Positions 35,788-43,397 of a DNA stretch of 64,000 nucleotides are shown in pieces. A model generated the notes under the pieces. That model saw only the letters and a program-made list of their open reading frames with translations, was not told where the DNA came from and made no database searches. A program made the position numbers and the translations under genes. Position 1 is the stretch's first letter. Each line of letters begins with the position of its first letter. The stretch comes from Chloroflexi bacterium AL-N1 (GTDB lineage Bacteria > Chloroflexota > Chloroflexia > Chloroflexales > Roseiflexaceae): positions 124,001-188,000 of the forward strand of contig WYDT01000011.1 of NCBI GenBank assembly GCA_013122435.1, written 5' to 3'.

Positions 35788-36828
35788 ATGTCCTTTCATA
35801 CACTGGCTGACCAATCAATCGCTGACATGACCTTATCATACGACGCGTGTCTTGCTGTGCTGCAATGCCCGGACGAGCGCATCCTTGAACTCCTCGATGC
35901 GACATACCGGGTACGACGCCATTTTTGTGGCAATCGTGTCCATCTGCATATGCTGATCAATGCCAAAAGTGGGCTTTGTCCCGAGGATTGCCACTACTGC
36001 TCCCAATCGAACATATCCACCGCCGAGATCGAGCGCTATCCGCTGGTGGGCATGGAGCAATTGCTAGAGGGCGCCCGCAAAGCCAAAGAAGCCCAGAGTC
36101 GTCGTTACTGCATTGCCCTGAGCACCCGTGGCGCAACCGATCACGAAATTGCCAGGTTATCAGCGGCGGTGCGCCAGATCAGAGCAATTGTTGATATCAA
36201 CATCTGTTGCAGCGTCGGGCTTATCTCCGAGGCACAGGCACAGGCACTCTACGATGCAGGAGTTGAGCAGATCAATCACAACCTGAACACGAGTGAGCGC
36301 TACTACCCATCGATCTGCACCACACACACCTATCAGGATCGTCTCAACACCTTGCAGGCCGCTCGACGCGTCGGGTTGACCTTGTGCACTGGCGCTATCT
36401 TTGGACAGGGTGAAACCGAAGAAGACATTATCGACGTAGGGCTTGCGCTGCGCGAACTCAACCCGCAATCGATCCCAGTTAACTTCCTGATCGCTATGGA
36501 AGGCACACCGCTGGCAGGGATCAACTATTTGAAACCATATGACTGTTTGCGTATTCTATGCCTGATGCGTTTACTCAACCCACGTCAGGAGATTCGCGTG
36601 TCTGCTGGGCGGGAAGCCCATATTCGTTCGCTCCAACCATTAGCACTCTATCCGGCAAACTCGGTGTTTGTCTCCGGGTATCTGACCAGTGGTGGGCAAA
36701 CTTATGAGGAAACACGGACCATGATTACCGATATGGGCTTTGAGATCGAAGAGGCGCCACACACAGACGCACTAGCACACACCGAGGAATTGGTCACAAC
36801 TGTTGAGAATTATGATGAGCGGGTGTAA
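35788..36828 (+). CDS. bioB: Biotin synthase
   Basis: Radical SAM enzyme inserting sulfur into dethiobiotin. 346 residues: the SAM-cluster motif CPEDCHYCSQS (about 67-77), YCIALSTRG, ICCSVGLISEAQ, GVEQINHNLNTSERYYP and RVSAGREAHIRSLQ (Arg ligand of the second 2Fe-2S cluster region). The ATG at 35788, one base after the bioD stop, has AAGGAGC upstream; the frame continues upstream within bioD but is not the start. Ends the bioFADB unit. Confidence 0.97.
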   Translation: MSFHTLADQSIADMTLSYDACLAVLQCPDERILELLDATYRVRRHFCGNRVHLHMLINAKSGLCPEDCHYCSQSNISTAEIERYPLVGMEQLLEGARKAKEAQSRRYCIALSTRGATDHEIARLSAAVRQIRAIVDINICCSVGLISEAQAQALYDAGVEQINHNLNTSERYYPSICTTHTYQDRLNTLQAARRVGLTLCTGAIFGQGETEEDIIDVGLALRELNPQSIPVNFLIAMEGTPLAGINYLKPYDCLRILCLMRLLNPRQEIRVSAGREAHIRSLQPLALYPANSVFVSGYLTSGGQTYEETRTMITDMGFEIEEAPHTDALAHTEELVTTVENYDERV

Positions 36829-36913
36829 CTGCGACCTGTGTCCTCGGGTCACAAGCGCACGACGGAAGGCATAGGACGGTGATATAAGCAAAAACTGCGT
36901 TAACAACTACCAT

Positions 36914-36943
36914 TTGACGCACATTTTTAATATATGCTATATT
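36914..36943 (+). promoter_or_regulatory. Promoter of the ANTAR regulator
   Basis: TTGACG (36914-36919), 18-base spacer ending in TGC, TATATT (36938-36943). Confidence 0.6.
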
Positions 36944-37057
36944 GTGTATTCATAACTATACATCGCAAGACGTTATTGTGTTCATGTGTATTTACGCAAT
37001 CTCCCTTACCGCACATGTCCACGGCGGTATTTCCTTTACACTATGGAAGGAGATGGT

Positions 37058-37654
37058 ATGTCAAAACAAATACGCTTGGTCATTGCTGACGACGAATCGC
37101 TCATTCGCATGAACTTAAAAGAGACCCTTACAGGTCTTGGATATATCGTAATTGGTGAAGCGGGGGATGGTGCCTCCGTCATTCATCAGGCCCGTCTTTT
37201 GCGACCCGATCTGGTCATTATGGATATTAAGATGCCCAAATTGGATGGCATCCAGGCGGCTAAAATATTGACGGAGGAAAATATTGCACCAGTGCTTCTG
37301 CTCACCGCATACGCCGATCAGGAACTGGTAGAGCGTGCGACAGAAGTTGGTGTAGCCAACTACTTGGTTAAGCCTGTCCGTGATTCAGATCTTGTTCCAG
37401 CGATCAGGATTGCGTTGAGTCGGTTTGCTGAATTCCAGGATATGACGAATGAGATCAAGGATCTGAAAGAGGCGCTTGAAACCCGTAAGATCGTCGAACG
37501 TGCCAAAGGGCTCCTCATGGATACTCAAGGGTTGAAAGAGCGGGAAGCCTATCGGAAGATGCAGCAAACCGCGATGAATACCCGAAAATCGTTGCAAGAA
37601 GTGGCCCAGGCCATCCTCCTTGCTGCACAGCTCGATCAAACACTAGAGTCCTAA
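37058..37654 (+). CDS. Response regulator with ANTAR RNA-binding domain
   Basis: 198 residues. Receiver domain (1-120): acidic pair D11-D12, phospho-acceptor Asp near 56 in VIMDIKMPKLDG, Thr of LLLTAYAD and Lys of NYLVKPV. C-terminal ANTAR domain (about 130-195): ALETRKIVERAKGLLMDTQGLKEREAYRKMQQTAM and RKSLQEVAQAIL. ANTAR proteins bind paired small RNA hairpins and prevent transcription termination. GGAAGGAG precedes the ATG. No histidine kinase gene is beside it, so it is an orphan regulator here; its RNA targets are not known. Confidence 0.94.
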   Translation: MSKQIRLVIADDESLIRMNLKETLTGLGYIVIGEAGDGASVIHQARLLRPDLVIMDIKMPKLDGIQAAKILTEENIAPVLLLTAYADQELVERATEVGVANYLVKPVRDSDLVPAIRIALSRFAEFQDMTNEIKDLKEALETRKIVERAKGLLMDTQGLKEREAYRKMQQTAMNTRKSLQEVAQAILLAAQLDQTLES

Positions 37655-37668
37655 TACACGAACATCGG

Positions 37669-37702
37669 CAGGTTGGTCTGAATTGTCGCTTAGACCAGCC
37701 TG
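37669..37702. terminator. Hairpin between convergent ANTAR and glpX genes
   Basis: CAGGTTGGTCT pairs with AGACCAGCCTG (11 pairs, one G-U). It lies between two convergent stops but lacks a U-run on both sides. Confidence 0.4.
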
Positions 37703-37714
37703 GCGAAAACAGCC

Positions 37715-38692
37715 TTATTCCTCTGGGTCGAGTACGTGTTCAGCCATAATAAAACGGCGTGTCCCTGTGTCGCTGCGTAACACCAACGACTGTGTCTGTG
37801 CGAGATCACCACGATACCGCACCCCCTCAAGCAGCGGGCCATCAGTAATGCCTGTTGCCGCGAAAAATACCCGATCACTGGAAATCAACTGATCACTGGT
37901 TAGAATTCGATGTATATCAAAACCAGCTTCCTTTACTGCAAGCTGTTCCACGGCACTCTGTGGTGCCAGACGGCCTAGCATCGCGCCACCAAGTGCTTTC
38001 ACGCCACATGCAGCAATCAATCCCTCTGGAACGCCCCCAATACCCATGAGAATGTCGACCTTGCTATCAGGCGAGGCTGCCATAAGTGCACCAGCAATAT
38101 CACCATCAGAACGGAGCATGACGCGTGCACCAGCCAGCCGTATTTCCTTGATCAGTTCAGCATGGCGCGGACGATCCAGCACAAATACAATGAGATCGCG
38201 CACAGCTTTCTGCTTGATTCGCGCAATCAAGGCCAGTGTCCAGGCAGCCGGCGCATCCATACACTCGGCTACAAGTGAGTCCCGCGCCTCACGTGCTACT
38301 ACAATTTTTTCCATGTAGATAGCTGGTTTGGGTGACCATATGGTCCCACGTGGTGCCGCCGCCGCTACTGCGACAGCGCCGGGGCGTCCCTGGAGCAGAA
38401 GCTTCCTGCCATCAATAGGGTCAACAACGACATCCATGGCGGGCCCCTGACCAGAGCCCACCTGCCGATTTGTTTCCAGCAACGTGCGGGTCGCCAGTTT
38501 TTCTTCCTCGCCAATCACAATGCGACCATCGAACTCGAGCATATCCAGCGCCTGTGCCATTGCTTCAGTCGCTGCTAAATCCGCTTCGTCACGTTTGCCA
38601 ACACCCATCCAGCGACCAGCCACACATGCGGCGGCTTCAGTTACACGCACCAGATCGAAACCCCAATTGCGAAAGGAAGCGAGTTTACTCAT
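37715..38692 (-). CDS. glpX: Class II fructose-1,6-bisphosphatase
   Basis: Hydrolyses fructose 1,6-bisphosphate (and in some bacteria sedoheptulose 1,7-bisphosphate) in gluconeogenesis or the Calvin cycle. 325 residues: VTEAAACVAGRWMGVGKRDEAD, GRIVIGEEEK, VVVDPIDGRKLL, DRPRHAELIKEIRLAGAR and GIGGVPEGLIAACG. In many family members the first of these Asp motifs reads DPIDGT; here it is DPIDGR. Two adjacent ATG codons exist; the second (38692) has the better distance from AGGAGG. The stop codon of the SulP gene overlaps this start, so the two genes are translationally coupled. Confidence 0.93.
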   Translation of the reverse strand: MSKLASFRNWGFDLVRVTEAAACVAGRWMGVGKRDEADLAATEAMAQALDMLEFDGRIVIGEEEKLATRTLLETNRQVGSGQGPAMDVVVDPIDGRKLLLQGRPGAVAVAAAAPRGTIWSPKPAIYMEKIVVAREARDSLVAECMDAPAAWTLALIARIKQKAVRDLIVFVLDRPRHAELIKEIRLAGARVMLRSDGDIAGALMAASPDSKVDILMGIGGVPEGLIAACGVKALGGAMLGRLAPQSAVEQLAVKEAGFDIHRILTSDQLISSDRVFFAATGITDGPLLEGVRYRGDLAQTQSLVLRSDTGTRRFIMAEHVLDPEE

Positions 38693-40830
38693 CATTTTCC
38701 TCCTGTGTCACATTCGTCAACTGCAGCAAGCAAACCTGCTGACTCCCAGGCCAGCATGCCACCCTGTAAAATCTTGATGTCGGTATAGCCAGTGTCTCGC
38801 GCAATCGCAAACACGCGGGCGCTGCGCCGACCACCACGGCAGACAAACACAACGGGACGGCTCCGTGGGATTTGTTGCATGCTCGTAATCACTTCGGTAA
38901 ACGGCACCAGACGCGACTGTGGGACATGGCCCCGGCGAAACTCACGCGGTTCACGGACATCGATCACGAGCGGCGCATTATCTTCACGCAACCAGTGCCA
39001 TAAATCGTTGGGGGATATCTCATCGATATCATCTGCTGGTAGTTCGTCATAGAGAGGAATCTCGACCGGGTAGTCCGGGCGCGGTAGATTCTGACACTCA
39101 CGAAAGACTCGCACATTACTCTCATAAATACAGATGGCCGGATCTAACACGCGATAGAACAGATATTCAATCGCTGTATCCTCATCAAGAACGTGATCAT
39201 GCCCCAGGAAATCGCAAAATTTTGTGGATTGCATGACCTTCCACACCGGATCACGAATACTAACGAGATACACATCACCACCCTGATCACGATACATACG
39301 CACCACATTTTCGAGCATATGAATGCCACTGATGTCACAGTGTTGCACACTCTGCAACCGTAAGAGCAAAAAGCGCTGGCTGCTATTGCGTGCACGATGC
39401 CGACAGATCGTTTCCTCGACGTGGCTCACTGCACCAAAATAGAGATCGCCAAGAATGTCGATAATAGCTAACTGCGGACACTCTGGCTTCTGTGGTTGGT
39501 GCGTCCAATGACGAAACGCATCATCAGGGACAACCGAGTGCACACGGGGCATACTTGTTTTCATAATGTAGTAGGCCAGTGCCATGATGATACCGATGAG
39601 CACTGCAAACTGGAGTGGAAGGAGCAATGTAGCAAACAATGTTACGACCATAATCACGGCATCCCCACGTGCCCCGCGCCAGATACGCACCATTTCTTTG
39701 CGATCAATCATGCCAATTGCGATGACAATGAGTACTATCGCCAGGGCTGCACGTGGGACGTACGCGGTCAGAGGAGCCAGGAAGAGCATTCCAATCAATA
39801 CGACAAGACCAGAGAATACCGCAGCCATCGGTGTTCTGGCACCTGCACGATAATTCAAGGCAGACCGATTGAACGATCCTGAACAGGGATAACCAGAGAG
39901 TAACCCACTCGCAATGTTCGCCAACCCTTGACCAATAAACTCCTGATTGCTGTCGATACGCTGACCACTCTGGGCAGCAATTGAGCGAGCGATGGCCGTC
40001 GCCTCCACCAGACCAATGGTGGCTAAAGCCAGTGCTCCCATCGAAAGTTCACCAATTAAGGTTAGATCTACCAGCGATATCTGGGCCAGGGTCGGCAAAC
40101 CACCCGGCAGCGGCCCAAGAATGACAACTCCCTCACGATCCAGATGAAACGCCCACACCACGAATGCTGCCAGTACCAGACCAATCAGCGGGGCTGGTAT
40201 TTTGGGAATCAACCGCCGCAACGCAATAATTACTCCAATGGTAACAGCGCCAATCGCAAGACTGGGAAGATGAATATCAGGGATATGCAAAGCTACATGC
40301 TGCAATGTGCTCAATACTCCGGGACCAGCAGCAGACTCCAGACGCAATAGATGGTTAATCTGTCCAATACAAATCAGAGCACCTGCACCAGCAGTAAACC
40401 CGATCACAACAGAGTCGGAGACAAAATTGACCAGTACTCCAAGACGTGCTATGCCCATGATGAGACGGAAGGTACCAACCATCACAGCCAACACACCTGC
40501 TGCAGCGATAAAGGTGGGCGTACCAGGTTCTGCAATTGGCAGCAAGGTTGAAAGGACCAGAATCGATGCAGTATTGGTCGGACCACTATGCAGGTGATTT
40601 GACGATCCCCATAAACCACCAATGATAGCCACCACCACCGCCGAGTACAAACCCATTTCCGGTGGTAAACCGGCCAGCAGTGCAAAAGCAATCGCCTGTG
40701 GAATAAGCACCACACCGACAGTTAAACCGGCAATACTGTCAGCGCGTAGGTTCTCGATCTGATACGAACGCAAGAGATTGACAGGTCGCAACAACACGGA
40801 TGGAACTGTTTGGAGACTCGTCAACATCAT
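38692..40830 (-). CDS. SulP anion transporter with STAS and rhodanese domains
   Basis: 712 residues. About 1-430 is the SulP membrane domain (AGLTVGVVLIPQAIAFALLAGLPPEMGLYSAVV, LHSGPTNTASILVLSTL, GLANIASGLLSGYPCSGSFNRSALN), about 445-560 a STAS domain, and about 605-705 a rhodanese domain with VIDVREPREFRRGHV and active-site loop VFVCRGGRRSAR (Cys near 663). SulP members carry sulfate, bicarbonate or dicarboxylates; the substrate cannot be told here. The rhodanese points to sulfur handling, whereas coupling to glpX would fit bicarbonate uptake and carbon fixation. GATAGGAAC precedes the start. Confidence 0.93.
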   Translation of the reverse strand: MMLTSLQTVPSVLLRPVNLLRSYQIENLRADSIAGLTVGVVLIPQAIAFALLAGLPPEMGLYSAVVVAIIGGLWGSSNHLHSGPTNTASILVLSTLLPIAEPGTPTFIAAAGVLAVMVGTFRLIMGIARLGVLVNFVSDSVVIGFTAGAGALICIGQINHLLRLESAAGPGVLSTLQHVALHIPDIHLPSLAIGAVTIGVIIALRRLIPKIPAPLIGLVLAAFVVWAFHLDREGVVILGPLPGGLPTLAQISLVDLTLIGELSMGALALATIGLVEATAIARSIAAQSGQRIDSNQEFIGQGLANIASGLLSGYPCSGSFNRSALNYRAGARTPMAAVFSGLVVLIGMLFLAPLTAYVPRAALAIVLIVIAIGMIDRKEMVRIWRGARGDAVIMVVTLFATLLLPLQFAVLIGIIMALAYYIMKTSMPRVHSVVPDDAFRHWTHQPQKPECPQLAIIDILGDLYFGAVSHVEETICRHRARNSSQRFLLLRLQSVQHCDISGIHMLENVVRMYRDQGGDVYLVSIRDPVWKVMQSTKFCDFLGHDHVLDEDTAIEYLFYRVLDPAICIYESNVRVFRECQNLPRPDYPVEIPLYDELPADDIDEISPNDLWHWLREDNAPLVIDVREPREFRRGHVPQSRLVPFTEVITSMQQIPRSRPVVFVCRGGRRSARVFAIARDTGYTDIKILQGGMLAWESAGLLAAVDECDTGGK

Positions 40831-41002
40831 TATTGTTCCTATCTACGAAATAGACACACGAGGATGAGCGGTCAACCCTCCATTATTCTACCACCAATGC
40901 TTTATATGCCACATTAAGAGGACAGCGCCATTCGTGTCACATTACTATACAAAAGCGTACAATTTAATCCTCTAGTCAATTTCATCTACAACAAGCCAAG
41001 CA

Positions 41003-41032
41003 TTGGTCAACATGAGCCTTTTCTTTTATAAT
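41003..41032 (+). promoter_or_regulatory. Promoter of the delta-60 protein gene
   Basis: TTGGTC (41003-41008), 18-base spacer, TATAAT (41027-41032). The leader of about 165 bases contains two hairpins (41095-41118 and 41169-41188). Confidence 0.5.
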
Positions 41033-41094
41033 GGGCTATGCCTGCAGAGTAGTAAAGCCATTCGCAACCTGAGTCATCTTCCACCCACACCACT

Positions 41095-41118
41095 CGACAG
41101 GATCTACTGATCTTGTCG
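41095..41118 (+). other. Leader hairpin 1 of the delta-60 gene
   Basis: CGACAGGATC pairs with GATCTTGTCG (10 pairs including one G-U) around a 4-base loop; no U-run after it. Confidence 0.4.
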
Positions 41119-41168
41119 TATCAACTACTACGGGTGCAGTTCGTTGGTTTGCAGTTATTGAATGTAGC

Positions 41169-41188
41169 CCACACCAAAGGTGGTGTGG
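41169..41188 (+). other. Leader hairpin 2 directly before the ribosome site
   Basis: CCACACCA-AAGG-TGGTGTGG: eight perfect pairs with a 4-base loop, ending 2 bases before AAGGAG of the delta-60 gene. It may shield the ribosome site or stabilise the mRNA. Confidence 0.5.
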
Positions 41189-41203
41189 ATAAGGAGATTC
41201 ATC

Positions 41204-42571
41204 ATGTTAAGGACGCATGCTATCGCAGTCGCCACCCTGGTGACCCTGTTCGCCGTTGCCGCCGTCCCTGGTCACGCCCAACTTCCCACACACATCCCAA
41301 CCATTGCTCAAACCGAACGCCCTGCCGACGACCTCGACCCGACCTTTGGCACGAACGGGCAGGTCATTTCCGATCTCACCAATAACACGGATGCTGCTGA
41401 CGCCGTCCTCCTGCCCGATGATCGCATTCTGGTTCTGGGCACCCTCTTCTATCCAGAAGGATCAACAGACGGCGAAGGCAGCGACTTGATGTTGATGCGC
41501 TTTACCAGTGATGGGGTACCAGACCCCACCTTTGGGGAGAACGGGATTGCAACAGCAAATGTTGCACAGGGTGATAAGGCACAAAAACTGATAATTCAAC
41601 CAGATAATAAAATCATTGCTATGGGACAAAACTCTGTCGGGACAGTGGAATTGGCACGCTTTAATCCCGATGGAAGCCTCGACACAACTTTCGGGAATGG
41701 TGGTAGTACACAAACATGGTTCAATGCACATCTTTTCAGCTCAGACTACATTGAACTCCAACCTGATAATAATATACTACTCATAGGTGCTATATCTGAT
41801 TTAGATCTTCAAACCGCACGTTATGGCTTTGCGCGCTATGATCCAGATGGAAACCTTGACACAAATTTCGGGAATAATGGTCTTCTTATTCCAGATGCGA
41901 GCAATCTTGTTCAAGCTGTCACCATCAAAGCAGATGGAAAGATACTTATTGCAGGGGAAACCGCACGGTTTGATTCTCGAGACCCAGATATAACAGTAAC
42001 ACGGTATAATCCAGATGGCACCAAAGATACAGAGTTCGGAGACGATGGCATTATTACAATGCTAGCGAATGAAACACTCCAACATCTTCTTTTTCAGGAG
42101 AATAATGACCTTCTTGCAGCAATGAGTATATTTCCAGATGGCGGTTCAATCGATAATGATCGTGACATCGCTTTAACCAAATATCGTGCTGATGGTTCGG
42201 TTGATCCGGATTTCCGTAGCAACGAAACATCAAGTATTGATGCAGGTAGATTAGAACAAACTGTTGCAATAACTGTATCACCAACCGGTCAAATCATACT
42301 CGTAGGAACCACTAGCACAGGCAACTCTGAGTTTTTCGACAATTTTATCGTGCGATATGCGCCAGATGGCAGCATCGAAGGCGCCATTACGACTGATTTA
42401 GGCAAGGAAGAAATTCCCTGTCAGGTGCTCATTCAGTCCGACGGGAAATTCGTCGTTGTTGGCACCACACAAGACTTTGCAATAAGTGATGCAGGCGAGT
42501 CAGATTTCTTTCTGCTGCGGTATCTCAATTCACCCTTCAACCAGGTCTATCTCCCTTTGACGAGTCGCTAA
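41204..42571 (+). CDS. Secreted delta-60 repeat protein
   Basis: 455 residues. Signal peptide (about 1-28, cleavage near GHA-Q). The mature protein consists of about eight delta-60 repeats of roughly 45-55 residues, each with LD.TFG.NG and a following strand such as DAADAVLLPDDRILVLG, QKLIIQPDNKIIAMG, QAVTIKADGKILIAG and CQVLIQSDGKFVVVG; together they should form a beta-propeller-like solenoid. It ends in NQVYLPLTSR, resembling the C-terminal YLPL tail of many Chloroflexota exported proteins, possibly a sorting signal. AAGGAG precedes ATG 41204. Ligand unknown; probably outside the cell. Confidence 0.88.
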   Translation: MLRTHAIAVATLVTLFAVAAVPGHAQLPTHIPTIAQTERPADDLDPTFGTNGQVISDLTNNTDAADAVLLPDDRILVLGTLFYPEGSTDGEGSDLMLMRFTSDGVPDPTFGENGIATANVAQGDKAQKLIIQPDNKIIAMGQNSVGTVELARFNPDGSLDTTFGNGGSTQTWFNAHLFSSDYIELQPDNNILLIGAISDLDLQTARYGFARYDPDGNLDTNFGNNGLLIPDASNLVQAVTIKADGKILIAGETARFDSRDPDITVTRYNPDGTKDTEFGDDGIITMLANETLQHLLFQENNDLLAAMSIFPDGGSIDNDRDIALTKYRADGSVDPDFRSNETSSIDAGRLEQTVAITVSPTGQIILVGTTSTGNSEFFDNFIVRYAPDGSIEGAITTDLGKEEIPCQVLIQSDGKFVVVGTTQDFAISDAGESDFFLLRYLNSPFNQVYLPLTSR

Positions 42572-42587
42572 CACCAATACGGTCTGC

Positions 42588-42614
42588 CGGGCAATGTGGG
42601 TGGCGTCGCCCGGT
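42588..42614 (+). terminator. Weak terminator after the delta-60 gene
   Basis: CCGGGC/GCCCGG stem with a long loop, followed by a modest T-containing stretch. Confidence 0.35.
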
Positions 42615-42638
42615 GCCGCATTTCTCCTCCGCCGCATC

Positions 42639-42647
42639 TGCTATAAT
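42639..42647 (+). promoter_or_regulatory. Extended -10 promoter of the phytol-kinase-like gene
   Basis: TGC-TATAAT at 42639-42647; no -35 match. The start codon follows 37 bases later. Confidence 0.55.
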
Positions 42648-42684
42648 ACACAATACGTAAACTCACCAACCCACACAAACAACT

Positions 42685-43395
42685 ATGACTACTCAGGAAA
42701 TCATTGGTCTGATCGTGTCCTATGCATATGCAACAGGGCTGCTCGTTATTGCTGAAGTGTTGCGACGGAAGATTGGGATACCTGCTGAAATCACACGCAA
42801 GTTCGTGCATATTGGTGCAGGCATGTGGGTTTTTGGCATTCTGTCGCTCTTCGACCGCTGGCAAATCGGTATCATCCCCTTTGCCACATTTATTGTTGTC
42901 AACTTTATTATCTATCGTTATCGCCTCGTGGCAGCGCTCCACGACGACCACAACTCTCCTGGAACCATTTACTTCGCGGCGGTTATTACCCTGTTGTTTG
43001 GTTTGTTATGGAGGCCACAGGGAACCGTTGACCATGTGCCTATCGCGGTCGCCGGGATCATGGTACTCACATGGGGCGATGCGCTCGCGGCGCTGGTAGG
43101 GCGTCGTTTTGGCCAGCATACCTATCGCATTGGTCAAAGCACACGATCAGTGGAAGGCTCTTTCACACTTTTTATTGTGGCTTGTATAGTCATCTGGGGA
43201 ACACTCCAATTCCTCCCCGGTTCCTCACTCGCATCGACAGCCGAACCACTCAGCGCCGTGCACGTGATGATCGCAACCACTCTAGGTGCTTTGGCAGCCA
43301 CCCTCGCCGAAGCGATCTCACCCCACGGCACCGATAACCTGAGTGTCCCACTTGCAGCAACCGGCACAATCTGGCTTATCAGTGCTGTAATGTAG
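42685..43395 (+). CDS. Phytol/dolichol kinase-like membrane protein
   Basis: 236 residues with about seven membrane helices. The motif RKFVHIGAGMWVFG near residue 36 and WGDALAALVGRRFGQHTY near 130, followed by STRSVEGSFTLF, are those of the phosphatidate cytidylyltransferase/dolichol kinase/VTE5 superfamily. VTE5 phosphorylates phytol with CTP. The DUF92 gene at 13510 is VTE6-like, which would do the next step. Archaeal-type or bacterial polyprenol kinases are alternatives. Convergent with recJ (stop codons 2 bases apart). Confidence 0.85.
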   Translation: MTTQEIIGLIVSYAYATGLLVIAEVLRRKIGIPAEITRKFVHIGAGMWVFGILSLFDRWQIGIIPFATFIVVNFIIYRYRLVAALHDDHNSPGTIYFAAVITLLFGLLWRPQGTVDHVPIAVAGIMVLTWGDALAALVGRRFGQHTYRIGQSTRSVEGSFTLFIVACIVIWGTLQFLPGSSLASTAEPLSAVHVMIATTLGALAATLAEAISPHGTDNLSVPLAATGTIWLISAVM

Positions 43396-43397
43396 CG

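Noticed and set aside
31100-36828. Horizontal transfer of the bio region based on richer G+C
   Set aside because: The heme, glpX/SulP and recJ regions look similarly G+C-rich, so composition alone does not single out the bio genes.
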